Source of the DNA: Vibrio agarilyticus
Lineage (GTDB): Bacteria; Pseudomonadota; Gammaproteobacteria; Enterobacterales; Vibrionaceae
Assembly (NCBI RefSeq): GCF_012641465.1
Contig: NZ_JABAIK010000008.1
Span: 147,830 to 211,829 of the forward strand
Direction: 5' to 3'
DNA length: 64,000 nucleotides
The notes beneath the pieces are model-generated. The model was not told the DNA's origin, did no database searches, and saw only the letters and a program-made list of their open reading frames with translations. This document shows, one piece after another, positions 1-9,784 of this stretch (the stretch's first letter is position 1; each line of letters begins with the position of its first letter). The translations under genes were made by a program, and so were the position numbers.

Positions 1-26
1 TGTTCACCGACTTTGTTATTCAGTAA
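1..26 (+). CDS. fliL: 3' end of fliL (flagellar basal body protein), partial
   Basis: Only the last seven codons and the stop are in the window: the frame ending at TAA 24-26 reads FTDFVIQ. This matches the usual C-terminal end of FliL, an inner-membrane protein that associates with the stators. It lies 11 bases before fliM, the normal order in Vibrio flagellar operons. The call rests on this short tail and on position, so it is an inference. Confidence 0.6.
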
Positions 27-37
27 GTAGGTAGCCT

Positions 38-1084
38 GTGACCGATTTATTAAGTCAAGACGAGATTGATGCGTTATTGCATGGCGTCGACGATGTCGAT
101 GACATCGATGATGACTTAGACACGGATACTGGAGCCGCAGTCAGTTTTGACTTCTCCTCGCAAGATCGTATCGTGCGTGGGCGCATGCCGACGCTTGAAC
201 TCATTAATGAACGTTTTGCACGTCATATGCGGATCAGTTTGTTTAACATGCTGCGTAAAACCGCCGAAGTATCAATAAACGGCGTGCAAATGATGAAGTT
301 CGGTGAATACCAAAATACCCTTTATGTGCCCACCAGTCTTAACATGGTGCGATTTCGTCCGCTAAAAGGCACGGCGCTGATCACAATGGAAGCGCGTTTG
401 GTGTTTATTTTAGTGGAAAACTTTTTTGGTGGTGATGGCCGCTTCCACGCCAAAATCGAGGGGCGTGAGTTTACGCCAACAGAGCGGCGCATCATTCAGC
501 TGCTGCTCAAAACCGTTTTCGAAGATTATAAAGATGCTTGGTCGCCAGTGATGGGAGTTGAGTTTGAATATCTCGACTCTGAGGTGAACCCGAGCATGGC
601 AAACATTGTCAGCCCTACAGAAGTGATTGTGGTCAGCTCTTTTCATATTGAAGTCGATGGTGGCGGTGGCGATTTTCATGTGGTGATGCCCTATTCGATG
701 GTTGAACCGATCCGCGAGTTACTGGATGCGGGTGTGCAATCGGACAAGATGGAAACCGATGTTCGCTGGAGCTCTGCGCTACGCGAAGAGATCATGGATT
801 GTCCGGTCAATTTCCGCGTCAATTTACTCGAACGTGATATCTCACTGCGCGATTTAATGGAGCTTCGCCCCGGCGATGTGATCCCGATAGAGATGCCCGA
901 ACATGCGGTCATGTTTATTGAAGATTTGCCAACCTACCGAGTTAAAATGGGCCGGGCAAACGATAAGCTGGCGGTGCAAATCTCACAAGAAATAGAACGA
1001 CCTCAAGTGGTGAAGACCGATTTGGCGTTTTTAGGTAAAGATTTACTGGCTGAGCTTGATGGCGATGACGACAGTGAAGAATAG
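38..1084 (+). CDS. fliM: Flagellar motor switch protein FliM
   Basis: FliM is the middle layer of the cytoplasmic C-ring; it binds phosphorylated CheY and helps reverse rotor direction. The 348-residue protein has the conserved N-terminal CheY-binding peptide (LLSQDEIDALL, residues 4-14), then an acidic linker, the CheC-like middle domain and a C-terminal SpoA domain. The start is a GTG at 38 because the conserved N-terminus begins exactly there. It is followed after 19 bases by fliN. Length and composition are normal for the family. Confidence 0.97.
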   Translation: MTDLLSQDEIDALLHGVDDVDDIDDDLDTDTGAAVSFDFSSQDRIVRGRMPTLELINERFARHMRISLFNMLRKTAEVSINGVQMMKFGEYQNTLYVPTSLNMVRFRPLKGTALITMEARLVFILVENFFGGDGRFHAKIEGREFTPTERRIIQLLLKTVFEDYKDAWSPVMGVEFEYLDSEVNPSMANIVSPTEVIVVSSFHIEVDGGGGDFHVVMPYSMVEPIRELLDAGVQSDKMETDVRWSSALREEIMDCPVNFRVNLLERDISLRDLMELRPGDVIPIEMPEHAVMFIEDLPTYRVKMGRANDKLAVQISQEIERPQVVKTDLAFLGKDLLAELDGDDDSEE

Positions 1085-1103
1085 ACAATAAAGGTAGTGA
1101 ATA

Positions 1104-1517
1104 ATGGAACCGAGTGACGATCAAAAACTGGCCGATGAATGGGCCGCTGCGCTTGGCGAAGATCCGATGGCGCCATCGATTGATGTGGATGAGGTACTGG
1201 CTGCGCCGCTTGAGGAGCTCAAAGACAGTAACAGCAGCCCTATCAGTGATGATGAGCGTCGTAAGCTGGATACCATCTTAGATATTCCAGTGACCATTTC
1301 AATGGAAGTGGGCCGTTCAAAAATCAGTATTCGTAATTTATTGCAACTTAACCAAGGCTCTGTGGTTGAACTTGACCGATTGGCTGGCGAGTCACTCGAT
1401 GTCATGGTCAACGGCACACTTATCGCCCATGGTGAGGTGGTCGTGGTGAACGATAAATTTGGTATTCGTTTGACTGACGTTATCAGCCAAACGGAACGTA
1501 TCAAGAAGTTACGTTAA
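1104..1517 (+). CDS. fliN: Flagellar motor switch protein FliN
   Basis: FliN forms the base of the C-ring with FliM and docks the export ATPase complex through FliH. The 137-residue protein has an acidic N-terminal extension (about residues 1-50) and a C-terminal SpoA domain (about 55-135) with the typical run through VELDRLAGESLDVMVNGTLI and FGIRLTDVIS. The stop codon overlaps the fliO start by one base, so the two are translationally coupled. Confidence 0.97.
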   Translation: MEPSDDQKLADEWAAALGEDPMAPSIDVDEVLAAPLEELKDSNSSPISDDERRKLDTILDIPVTISMEVGRSKISIRNLLQLNQGSVVELDRLAGESLDVMVNGTLIAHGEVVVVNDKFGIRLTDVISQTERIKKLR

Positions 1518-1957
1518 TGAAACTGGAATTAAACCGCCGCGTCGTCACGCTTGGCATGACGTTATGGCGCTGCACTTTGATGCTGGCACTGTTGTGGTTC
1601 AGCCGCAAAAGCTTCGCCGCGACCCCTTCTGCGCCAGATTTGGACTTGGCCACGACGTTTGGTTCATTGGTGCTGGTTATCGCCTTTATTGTCCTTTTAG
1701 CCTGGTTGGTGAAACGCATGCAGGGGCAAACAATGGGCCGCACTCAAGGGTTAAAAATCGTCTCGCAATTGGCGGTGGGCACAAAAGAACGCATCGCGAT
1801 TGTTGAGGTAGGCGAGGCGCAATATTTGGTTGGCATAACGGCTCACACTATTCAGCTACTGTCTAAACTCGATTCGCCGATTGCTGAAAGCGAGGTCACC
1901 GTGGCGCCTTTTGCTAAACAGCTCAGTGAGCTGATGAAGCGTAAGGACGGTGAATAA
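1517..1957 (+). CDS. fliO: Flagellar biosynthesis protein FliO
   Basis: FliO is a small membrane chaperone that helps assemble FliP into the type III export gate. The 146-residue product has a hydrophobic N-terminal segment ending near SFAA (about residues 18-35) that may be a cleaved signal, one strong membrane helix at about residues 49-67, and a short cytoplasmic beta-rich domain. FliO diverges quickly, so the call leans on position between fliN and fliP plus topology. Confidence 0.9.
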   Translation: MKLELNRRVVTLGMTLWRCTLMLALLWFSRKSFAATPSAPDLDLATTFGSLVLVIAFIVLLAWLVKRMQGQTMGRTQGLKIVSQLAVGTKERIAIVEVGEAQYLVGITAHTIQLLSKLDSPIAESEVTVAPFAKQLSELMKRKDGE

Positions 1958-2830
1958 ATGGGTGCTCCACTCGCGGCACAATTGCCGTGGTTAGGCCGTT
2001 GGGTCATTCACATGAGCACGGCGGTGCTCTTAGTGTTACTCAGTTTTGCTGCACTGGCCGAGCCTGCGCTGCCTGAGGCACTCGCGCAAGGCGATAGCGT
2101 GACGGTCAGTGCCATGGAAAGCGATAATCAACGCATTACCTCGATGGAAGTTGGAAGCGGCATTCCCGCTTTTACCATGACCACCAACGCCGATGGCAGT
2201 GAAGATTATTCCGTGACGCTGCAAATATTGGCGCTGATGACCATGTTGGGTTTTTTGCCCGCCATGGTTATTTTGATGACGTCGTTTACTCGTATTGTGG
2301 TCGTGATGTCGATATTGCGCCAGGCGATGGGGCTACAACAGACGCCTTCCAACCAAGTGATCATCGGTATTTCACTCTTTTTAACGTTTTTTGTCATGTC
2401 ACCGGTGCTCAATCAAATTAACGAGCAGGCAATCCAACCTTATTTAAACGAGCAATTGACCGCGCGTCAGGCGTTTGATGCGGCGGAAATTCCAATGCGC
2501 ACCTTTATGCTCAAACAGACACGCATCAAAGATTTAGAAACCTTTGTTGCCATGTCGGGTCAAGAGGTCGATAGCCCAGAAGCGGTGTCTATGGCGGTAC
2601 TGATCCCTGCGTTTATTACCTCTGAGCTCAAGACAGCGTTCCAAATTGGTTTTATGCTGTTTTTGCCATTTTTGATCATTGATTTAGTGGTCGCCTCTGT
2701 CCTTATGGCGATGGGTATGATGATGCTTTCACCTATGATTGTTTCATTGCCCTTTAAGCTGATGTTGTTTGTATTGGTCGATGGGTGGAACCTGATTCTT
2801 TCAACCCTTGCAGCCAGCTTTGCGGTATAG
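1958..2830 (+). CDS. fliP: Flagellar type III export gate protein FliP
   Basis: FliP is a core subunit of the FliP5-FliQ4-FliR1 export gate in the inner membrane. The 290-residue protein begins with a hydrophobic signal-like segment ending near [10 protein letters not shown], then has the conserved FliP body with the motif LTFFVMSPV and two C-terminal membrane segments. It directly abuts the fliO stop. The long N-terminus with a signal peptide is normal for FliP. Confidence 0.97.
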   Translation: MGAPLAAQLPWLGRWVIHMSTAVLLVLLSFAALAEPALPEALAQGDSVTVSAMESDNQRITSMEVGSGIPAFTMTTNADGSEDYSVTLQILALMTMLGFLPAMVILMTSFTRIVVVMSILRQAMGLQQTPSNQVIIGISLFLTFFVMSPVLNQINEQAIQPYLNEQLTARQAFDAAEIPMRTFMLKQTRIKDLETFVAMSGQEVDSPEAVSMAVLIPAFITSELKTAFQIGFMLFLPFLIIDLVVASVLMAMGMMMLSPMIVSLPFKLMLFVLVDGWNLILSTLAASFAV

Positions 2831-2842
2831 CGAGGTGCCCTA

Positions 2843-3112
2843 ATGACGCCAGAGTTATTTGTCGAATTATTCCGTGATGCGTTGTGGATGGTGCTCATCA
2901 TGGTGTGCGCCATCATCATTCCCAGTTTATTGATTGGTTTGGTTGTGGCGATTTTTCAAGCGGCCACATCCATCAATGAACAGACCTTAAGTTTTTTACC
3001 GCGTTTGGTGGTGACATTACTGGCGCTGATGGCATTTGGTCATTGGGGAACCCAGATGTTGATGGAATATTTTTACGCTTTAATTGAGCGCATGCCGCAG
3101 GTGCTTTACTAG
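2843..3112 (+). CDS. fliQ: Flagellar export gate protein FliQ
   Basis: FliQ is an 89-residue inner-membrane protein with two transmembrane helices that packs around FliP and FliR in the export gate. The sequence shows both helices (about residues 15-40 and 50-72), with the conserved segment QAATSINEQTLSFLPRL between them. It lies 12 bases after fliP and one base before fliR. Confidence 0.97.
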   Translation: MTPELFVELFRDALWMVLIMVCAIIIPSLLIGLVVAIFQAATSINEQTLSFLPRLVVTLLALMAFGHWGTQMLMEYFYALIERMPQVLY

Positions 3113-3113
3113 C

Positions 3114-3896
3114 ATGGAATACCCAACCAGCGTCGTATTGGACTGGCTGGCCAACTATTTTTGGCCTTATGTCCGCATTTCGGCGATGTTGATGGTAATG
3201 ACAGTCACGGGCGCTCGCTTTGTGTCACCACGAATACGGCTCTATTTAGGTTTGGCAATCACCTTTGCGGTGATGCCAGCGCTGCCTGCGGTCCCTAACG
3301 ATTTGGCCATAATGTCGTTTGAAGGCTTTGTGACTACGGTAGAGCAGTTGGCGATTGGCGTTGCAATGGGGATGGTGACTCAGTTTGTGATCCAAACGTT
3401 TGTGCTGTTGGGTCAAATACTCGGCATGCAATCAAGCTTAGGTTTCGCCTCTATGGTGGACCCGGCGAATGGTCAAAATACGCCTTTGCTTGGTCAGCTT
3501 TTTATGTTTTTGGCTACGCTGTTTTTTTTAGGCAGCGATGGTCACCTTCAAATGCTTCAGCTTGTGGTGATGAGTTTTAAAACCTTACCCATTGGCCAAG
3601 GGGCGTTAACGGCGGTCGATTTTTATCAGTTGAGTGGCTGGCTTGGCATCATGTTTAAAACGGCATTGAGTATGTCGTTGTCAGGCATTATTGCGCTTCT
3701 GACAATCAATTTGTCATTTGGGGTAATGACTCGGGCGGCGCCGCAATTGAATATTTTCTCATTGGGTTTTGCGTTTGCGCTTTTGGTTGGCTTACTGCTG
3801 TGTTGGTATATTCTGGCGGGGCTTTATAACCATTACCAACTGTTTTGGCCTGAGGCGCAAAGCCAAGTGTGTCAATTGATCCGTATCGACTGTTAA
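3114..3896 (+). CDS. fliR: Flagellar export gate protein FliR
   Basis: FliR is the single-copy subunit closing the FliPQR export gate. The frame is open from 3084, but the start is placed at ATG 3114 because the family N-terminus (MEYPTSVVLDWL) begins there and it follows the fliQ stop. The 260-residue product has about six hydrophobic segments and the conserved GQILGMQSSLGFASMVDPANG stretch near the middle. Length is normal. Confidence 0.96.
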   Translation: MEYPTSVVLDWLANYFWPYVRISAMLMVMTVTGARFVSPRIRLYLGLAITFAVMPALPAVPNDLAIMSFEGFVTTVEQLAIGVAMGMVTQFVIQTFVLLGQILGMQSSLGFASMVDPANGQNTPLLGQLFMFLATLFFLGSDGHLQMLQLVVMSFKTLPIGQGALTAVDFYQLSGWLGIMFKTALSMSLSGIIALLTINLSFGVMTRAAPQLNIFSLGFAFALLVGLLLCWYILAGLYNHYQLFWPEAQSQVCQLIRIDC

Positions 3897-3918
3897 CTGA
3901 GTAATTAAGGAGTGAGTC

Positions 3919-5049
3919 GTGGCAGAGTCTGACGGTCAAGAACGCACCGAAGAGGCCACCCCCCGAAGGCGTGAACAGGCGCGCGAAAAAGGGCAGGTGG
4001 CTCGCTCAAAAGAGTTAGCGTCGGCGTCGGTGCTGATTGTCGGTGCATTAGCGTTGATGTGGTTTGGCGAGTCGCTTGGCGCTGCGCTGTATCAAGTGAT
4101 GGCGCGTCTCTTTGACCTAACGCGTGATGAGATTTTTGATGTGGGTAAGCTTATCGACATCGCTCGAGGCGCGGTGGTTGCTCTGTTGCTTCCTCTTTTG
4201 ATGATTTTGCTGACCTTGTTCATTGCCGCTTTGATCGGCGCGGCGGGGGTGGGCGGCGTGAGTTTTTCTTGGCAAGCCGCAATGCCAAAACCAAACAAAA
4301 TGAACCCGTTGAGCGGCCTAAAACGTATGGTCGGCATGCAAAGTTGGGTTGAGCTGATTAAGTCGATTTTAAAAGTGACTTTGGTCTCGGGAGTCGCTTG
4401 GTATTTGATATACAGCTCTCAAGGGGATCTGGTGCAGCTCAGCCTTGATGTTTACCCACAAAATATTTTTCATGCGCTTGAGGTGTTGCTCGATTTCATT
4501 TTGCTCATTAGTTGCTCACTCCTGATTGTGGTGGCAATTGATATTCCTTTTCAAATTTGGCAACACGCCGACCAACTCAAAATGACCAAGCAAGAGGTCA
4601 AAGACGAATACAAAGATACCGAAGGCAAACCTGAGGTAAAAGGGCGCATACGAATGCTGCAACGAGAAGCGGCGCAGCGGCGTATGATGGCAGAAGTGCC
4701 CTCTGCAGACGTTATCGTTACAAACCCGGAGCACTATTCGGTGGCGCTACGCTATAAGCAAGGTAGTGACCGAGCGCCGGTTGTCGTCGCCAAAGGGACT
4801 GACCATATGGCGATGAAAATTCGAGAAGTGGGACGCGAACACGCCATTGATATTGTGCCTGCGCCCCCTTTGGCGCGCGCGCTTTACTTTACCACTGAGC
4901 TTGAGCAGCAAATTCCAGATGGTCTGTTTAAGGCAGTTGCCCAAATTTTGGCCTACGTATTCCAGCTTAAACAGTACCGCAAACGCGGTGGACATCGACC
5001 GAAATTGCAAGATTACGATTTGCCTATTCCACCCGATCTACGCCACTAG
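3919..5049 (+). CDS. flhB: Flagellar export switch protein FlhB
   Basis: FlhB controls the switch of the flagellar export apparatus from rod/hook to filament substrates by self-cleavage. The 376-residue protein has the charged N-terminus (ERTEEATPRRREQAREKG), four membrane helices between about residues 33 and 215, and a cytoplasmic domain. The cleavage loop reads N269-P270-E271-H272 rather than the textbook NPTH. The start is GTG 3919 with AAGGAG at 3907-3912. It ends the fliM-flhB block; an ERIC-like repeat separates it from flhA. Confidence 0.96.
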   Translation: MAESDGQERTEEATPRRREQAREKGQVARSKELASASVLIVGALALMWFGESLGAALYQVMARLFDLTRDEIFDVGKLIDIARGAVVALLLPLLMILLTLFIAALIGAAGVGGVSFSWQAAMPKPNKMNPLSGLKRMVGMQSWVELIKSILKVTLVSGVAWYLIYSSQGDLVQLSLDVYPQNIFHALEVLLDFILLISCSLLIVVAIDIPFQIWQHADQLKMTKQEVKDEYKDTEGKPEVKGRIRMLQREAAQRRMMAEVPSADVIVTNPEHYSVALRYKQGSDRAPVVVAKGTDHMAMKIREVGREHAIDIVPAPPLARALYFTTELEQQIPDGLFKAVAQILAYVFQLKQYRKRGGHRPKLQDYDLPIPPDLRH

Positions 5050-5129
5050 TGGAGTGGCATCACGTCTGGCGATGATAAATGCGTAATAGTGCTAGCACAT
5101 AGGTGACTTAATTTGGCAAAATCACTCTT

Positions 5130-5218
5130 ATGTTACACATAGTTTGTCTATGTTCACGAACTGCTCAGAGGCTTTGTTCGTTTGCTGCCTACCTGTAACT
5201 CCAAGTTGTTTGGGTATA
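5130..5218 (+). repeat. ERIC-like intergenic repeat (degraded left end) between flhB and flhA
   Basis: The stretch from ACACATAGTTTGTCTATGT through GCTTTGTTCGTTTGCTGCCT to a TTGTTTGGGTATA end matches the other ERIC-like copies in this window. The left inverted end is not recognisable. It fills most of the 217-base flhB-flhA gap and would sit in the 5' leader of flhA if transcription starts upstream. No sigma-54 promoter was recognised here. Confidence 0.75.
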
Positions 5219-5266
5219 TTTGGGTCACTAGCCAAAATTTGTTGAATACGAAGAACCGCGATCACC

Positions 5267-7363
5267 ATGAAATTTTCTCTGCCTTTTGCCAATAAACTGC
5301 CCAAGCTGTCGCCTCGTGAACTTCCGGCGATTGGCGCACCTGTAATGGTGCTTGCCACCTTGGCCATGGTGGTCTTACCGATACCCGCACTGCTCCTTGA
5401 CCTGTTCTTTACCTTTAACATTGCGATTGCCATGGTGGTGTTGCTTGTTACTGTGTATACAAGAAGGCCGCTCGATTTCGCTGCGTTTCCAACGGTTTTG
5501 TTAATTGCGACCTTGCTGCGCTTGGCACTTAATGTGGCCTCGACACGTGTGGTTTTACTGCACGGACATGAAGGCGGTAATGCGGCCGGTAACGTCATTG
5601 AAGCGTTTGGTAGTGTGGTGATTGGCGGCAACTATGCGGTTGGTCTAGTGGTATTCCTCATTTTGATGATCATCAACTTCATGGTTGTTACTAAGGGTGC
5701 AGGACGAATTTCAGAAGTGAGTGCCCGCTTTACGTTGGATGCGTTGCCGGGGAAGCAGATGGCGATTGACGCTGACCTCAATGCGGGCCTTATTGACCAA
5801 GAACAAGCACGAACTCGCCGGTTTGAAGTGACCAAAGAGGCGGATTTTTATGGCTCGATGGACGGTGCGTCAAAATTTGTTAAAGGTGATGCGATTGCCG
5901 GTATTTTGATCCTTTTTATCAATATTATTGGTGGTCTGAGTATTGGTCTGGCTCAATATGGACTCGGCTTTGGCGAGGCGATGGAAATCTATACGCTGCT
6001 GACCATTGGTGATGGTCTGGTCGCTCAAATTCCGTCGCTATTACTTTCTATCGCGGCAGCCATGATGGTCACTCGTCAAAATACCGATGAAGACATGGGT
6101 GAGCAGTTGGTGTTTCAGATGTTCGGCAATCCGAAAGCGCTGACCATTACCGCCGGCATTTTGGCCGTGATGGGGATTGTACCCGGCATGCCACACTTTG
6201 CTTTTCTGTCACTGGCGTTAGTTGCCGGTGGCGCCTCTTATTACCTAATTCAAAAAGAGAAAAAACGCGCGGCCGAGCCTCAGCTTCCTGCCAACGTTGA
6301 GCCAGGGCAGGTCAGCGCGCCGCGCGAGTTGTCGTGGGATGATGTTCAGCCTGTTGATGTGATTGGGCTTGAAGTCGGCTATCGCTTAATTCCACTTGTC
6401 GATAGGGATCAAGGTGGTGAGTTGCTCGAACGCGTCAAAGGGGTACGCAAAAAGCTGTCGCAAGATTTTGGTTTTTTGATCCCACCAGTGCACATTCGCG
6501 ACAACCTTGAACTGCCGCCCAACAGTTATCGCATTACCTTAATGGGCGTCGCGGTTGGCGAAGCGGACATTCGCCCTGATCAAGAGCTTGCCATTAATCC
6601 GGGGCAAGTTTATGGGCTCATCGATGGCGAACCGACGATTGATCCGGCTTTTGGCTTGGAAGCGGTCTGGATTCGCCCAGATCAGCAAGAGCATGCGCAA
6701 GCGCTCGGGTATACCGTCGTCGATTCACCCACAGTACTGGCAACGCATTTGAGTCAGCAATTGACCAATAATGCCTCGCAGCTGCTGGGTCATGAAGAAG
6801 TGGAAAACTTACTGGAGATGTTGGCACGCAGTACGCCGAAGCTAGTCGAAAATTTTGTTCCCGATCAATTGCCTTTAGGTACTGTGGTCAAAGTGCTGCA
6901 AAATCTACTTAACGAAGCGATTCCGATCCGCGACATTCGTACTATCGTTCAAACTTTGGCGGAATATTCGGCCAAGAGTCAAGAAGCCGACATTCTTACC
7001 GCCGCTTCGCGAATTGCACTTAAACGACTTATTGTTCAGGAAATCAATGGGATAGATCCTGAGCTTCCAGTGATTACTCTCATTCCTGAGCTGGAACAAA
7101 TTTTGCATCAGACCATGCAGGCGTCCGGTGGCGAATCGGCCGGAATTGAGCCAGGGCTGGCTGAGCGATTGCAAATGTCGCTAAGCCAAGCCACTCAAGA
7201 ACAAGAGCTGAAAGGTGAGCCCGCGGTACTGCTGACCTCTGGCGTACTGCGCTCAACATTGGCCAAATTTGTCAAAAATACGATTCCGAACCTTCGCGTG
7301 CTTTCCTATCAGGAAATTCCTGACGAGAAGCAGATACGAATTGTTCAAGCCGTAGGTAATTAG
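5267..7363 (+). CDS. flhA: Flagellar export gate protein FlhA
   Basis: FlhA forms the nonameric ring of the flagellar export gate and receives chaperone-substrate complexes. The 698-residue protein has about eight membrane helices in residues 20-310, the FHIPEP signature (EVSARFTLDALPGKQM) near residues 149-164, and a large cytoplasmic domain. It opens the second block of the cluster, with flhF 23 bases downstream. Length agrees with Vibrio FlhA. Confidence 0.98.
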   Translation: MKFSLPFANKLPKLSPRELPAIGAPVMVLATLAMVVLPIPALLLDLFFTFNIAIAMVVLLVTVYTRRPLDFAAFPTVLLIATLLRLALNVASTRVVLLHGHEGGNAAGNVIEAFGSVVIGGNYAVGLVVFLILMIINFMVVTKGAGRISEVSARFTLDALPGKQMAIDADLNAGLIDQEQARTRRFEVTKEADFYGSMDGASKFVKGDAIAGILILFINIIGGLSIGLAQYGLGFGEAMEIYTLLTIGDGLVAQIPSLLLSIAAAMMVTRQNTDEDMGEQLVFQMFGNPKALTITAGILAVMGIVPGMPHFAFLSLALVAGGASYYLIQKEKKRAAEPQLPANVEPGQVSAPRELSWDDVQPVDVIGLEVGYRLIPLVDRDQGGELLERVKGVRKKLSQDFGFLIPPVHIRDNLELPPNSYRITLMGVAVGEADIRPDQELAINPGQVYGLIDGEPTIDPAFGLEAVWIRPDQQEHAQALGYTVVDSPTVLATHLSQQLTNNASQLLGHEEVENLLEMLARSTPKLVENFVPDQLPLGTVVKVLQNLLNEAIPIRDIRTIVQTLAEYSAKSQEADILTAASRIALKRLIVQEINGIDPELPVITLIPELEQILHQTMQASGGESAGIEPGLAERLQMSLSQATQEQELKGEPAVLLTSGVLRSTLAKFVKNTIPNLRVLSYQEIPDEKQIRIVQAVGN

Positions 7364-7386
7364 AATTCTGACATGGACAGACCGCG

Positions 7387-8883
7387 TTGAAAATTAAACG
7401 ATTTTTTGCCAAAGATATGAGAACAGCGCTGCTGCAGGTCAAAGAAGATCTCGGAGCCGATGCGGTGATCATGTCAAACAAAAAGGTGGCTGGTGGTGTT
7501 GAGATTGTCGCGGCAATTGATGGCGACAATCGCGTCAGTTCATCTTTTGCCAGTAGCGAGCGTCGCGCAGCGCCAACACCACCAACGCGCTCATCTCACA
7601 CCGCATCTTTGCCTGCGTCATCAGCCAATGGCGCAAGACGTAATCTTGAAAACGACCGTGTCAGCCTGAACTCCAGTGCAGAGAAGGGCCGCTCAATGAC
7701 TCAGCGTTTTGCCAACATGCTTAAGCAGTATGGTGGTCAGCCTGATCCTCAAGATGACGATCTGTCACAGCAAGACTCGCTCAGCGCGCTGCTTGCTCGC
7801 CAGCAAAAACATGCCTCATCAGCACCAGCGGTTGGCGGCGGGGAGTCGGCACTGTCGCGTTTGATTCGCGAAGATTTAAACCAAGAGCGACCACAGCCGC
7901 GTCTTGACCCCACTCGTTATGAACGCAAACGTCCCTATCAATCCAGTCGTGATGAAGAGTTACCGAGTGAACTGGAAACGATGCGCGAAGAGATGGTGTC
8001 AATTCGACGCTTGCTCGAGCATCAGGTCTCTGGGCTCATGTGGCAAGAGGTTGAGCGTCGAGAGCCACTGCGCGCAATGCTGATTAAACGTCTTGAGCGA
8101 ATGGGCGTTTCCTCGGAATTGGCCGACCAGATGGCTTGTTACATTCCGGAAGAGACTGAGCCAGCTCGTGCCTGGAAAGCGCTGCTTGCGTTAGTTGCCG
8201 ATCAAATCGCGGTGACCAAACAAGATATATTAAAACGTGGTGGTGTCGTGGCATTACTTGGGCCAACCGGTGTTGGCAAAACCACCACCGTGGCCAAACT
8301 GGCGGCGCGAGCGGCAATGGAATACGGCGCTGATAACGTGGCCTTGGTGACCACGGATACCTACCGTATTGGCGCTCATGAGCAGTTGTCGATTTACGGC
8401 CGTATCATGGGTTGTCCCGTGAAAGTGGCTAAAGATTCTAAAGAGTTGGCCGATGTTATTTATCAGCTTCGAAATCGCCACTTAGTCTTGGTCGACACGG
8501 CAGGTATGGGACAGCGCGATGTGCGTCTATCAGAACAGCTCGACACACTGATGCAAGACAGCGGCAATGTGATTCACAGCTATCTGGTGTTACCAGCAAC
8601 AGCCCAGCGCCGAGTGCTGCAAGAGACCATTGAGCACTTTCGCCACATTCCGTTATCGGGCTGTATTATGACTAAATTGGATGAATCGCTGAGTCTCGGC
8701 GAATTTATCAGTGTTGTGGTGCAAAATGCGCTTCCGGTGGCCTACATTGCTAATGGTCAGCGAGTGCCGGAGGATATTGTTATTGCTCAGCCTAAGTACA
8801 TGATCGCAAAGGCGAATGAATTACTTGAGAAGTCAACAGAGAATGAACCCCACTACTGGAACAGTGACCACGATGGATTCTAG
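7387..8883 (+). CDS. flhF: Polar flagellar assembly GTPase FlhF
   Basis: FlhF is an SRP-type GTPase that fixes the site and promotes formation of the polar flagellum. The 498-residue protein has an N-terminal B domain (about 1-220, low complexity from 60 on), then the NG GTPase domain with the P-loop GPTGVGKTTT at residues 292-301, the VDTAG motif and TKLDE. The start is a TTG at 7387, chosen because the conserved N-terminus (MKIKRFFAKDMRTALLQV) begins there. Its end is followed by flhG. Confidence 0.97.
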   Translation: MKIKRFFAKDMRTALLQVKEDLGADAVIMSNKKVAGGVEIVAAIDGDNRVSSSFASSERRAAPTPPTRSSHTASLPASSANGARRNLENDRVSLNSSAEKGRSMTQRFANMLKQYGGQPDPQDDDLSQQDSLSALLARQQKHASSAPAVGGGESALSRLIREDLNQERPQPRLDPTRYERKRPYQSSRDEELPSELETMREEMVSIRRLLEHQVSGLMWQEVERREPLRAMLIKRLERMGVSSELADQMACYIPEETEPARAWKALLALVADQIAVTKQDILKRGGVVALLGPTGVGKTTTVAKLAARAAMEYGADNVALVTTDTYRIGAHEQLSIYGRIMGCPVKVAKDSKELADVIYQLRNRHLVLVDTAGMGQRDVRLSEQLDTLMQDSGNVIHSYLVLPATAQRRVLQETIEHFRHIPLSGCIMTKLDESLSLGEFISVVVQNALPVAYIANGQRVPEDIVIAQPKYMIAKANELLEKSTENEPHYWNSDHDGF

Positions 8884-8896
8884 GCGGCCGACAACT

Positions 8897-9784
8897 ATGA
8901 TTGAGAACACGATTTACGATCAAGCCAGCGGCCTACGCCGTTTAACGCAACCTTCGATGACTAAAGTGATCGCGGTGACTGGTGGCAAAGGCGGTGTGGG
9001 CAAATCCAACGTGACGCTGGGAATGGCGATGGTGATGGCACGCCAAGGCAAAAAAGTCATGGTACTGGATGCCGATTTGGGCCTTGCCAATGTTGATGTC
9101 ATGCTTGGTATTCGCTCCAAGCGCAACCTGGGCCATGTCTTGGCTGGGGAATGCGAATTGCGCGATGCGATAGTCGAAGGGCCGTATGGGATCAAAATTA
9201 TTCCAGCGACCTCAGGTACGCAAAGTATGACCGAGCTCAGCCATGCCCAACATGCCGGTCTTATTCGAGCATTTGGCACGCTTGAAGAAGAGATGGAAGT
9301 GCTGTTAATTGATACGGCTGCCGGAATTTCTGACATGGTGGTTAGCTTTTCGCGCGCCGCGCAAGATGTGGTCGTGGTCGTATGTGATGAACCTACATCG
9401 ATAACGGACGCTTATGCTTTGATTAAGTTATTGAGTAAAGAGCATCAAGTGCAGCGCTTCAAAGTGGTGGCGAACATGGTTAGAAGCTACCGTGAAGGAC
9501 GAGAATTATTTGCAAAATTGACCTTGGTCACAGAGCGATTCTTGAATGTGAGCCTTGAACTCGTGGCATGTATCCCATTGGATGATAAAGTAAGACAAGC
9601 AGTAAAAAGGCAAAAAATTGTGGTTGATGCGTTTCCGCGCTCGCCTGCAGCACTAGCCATCAGCTCATTAGCAAATAAAGCGTTAACTTGGCCGATTCCG
9701 AAAACGCCAAGTGGCCATTTAGAATTTTTTGTTGAACGACTACTGAATCGAAACGCATTTTCAGAGGGCTCGCTTGGTGAATAA
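8897..9784 (+). CDS. flhG: Flagellar number regulator FlhG (MinD-like ATPase)
   Basis: FlhG (FleN) is a MinD/ParA-type ATPase that limits flagellar number by opposing FlhF and the flagellar master regulator. The frame is open from 8816, but the start is placed at ATG 8897, giving 295 residues and the family N-terminus MIENTIYDQASGLRRL. The deviant Walker A GGKGGVGKS is at residues 29-37, with DADLGLANVDVMLG and DTAAGISD following. It overlaps fliA by 8 bases. In V. cholerae FlhG is one of the ATPases that contacts HubP. Confidence 0.96.
   Translation: MIENTIYDQASGLRRLTQPSMTKVIAVTGGKGGVGKSNVTLGMAMVMARQGKKVMVLDADLGLANVDVMLGIRSKRNLGHVLAGECELRDAIVEGPYGIKIIPATSGTQSMTELSHAQHAGLIRAFGTLEEEMEVLLIDTAAGISDMVVSFSRAAQDVVVVVCDEPTSITDAYALIKLLSKEHQVQRFKVVANMVRSYREGRELFAKLTLVTERFLNVSLELVACIPLDDKVRQAVKRQKIVVDAFPRSPAALAISSLANKALTWPIPKTPSGHLEFFVERLLNRNAFSEGSLGE

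Noticed and set aside
1121-1504. 127-codon frame antisense to fliN
   Set aside because: A shadow of a conserved gene with Ser/Thr-rich composition; no support.
5050-5266. Sigma-54 promoter for flhA
   Set aside because: I looked for TGGCAC-N5-TTGC between flhB and flhA. Only poor partial matches occur, so none is reported, though such a promoter is expected in vibrios.
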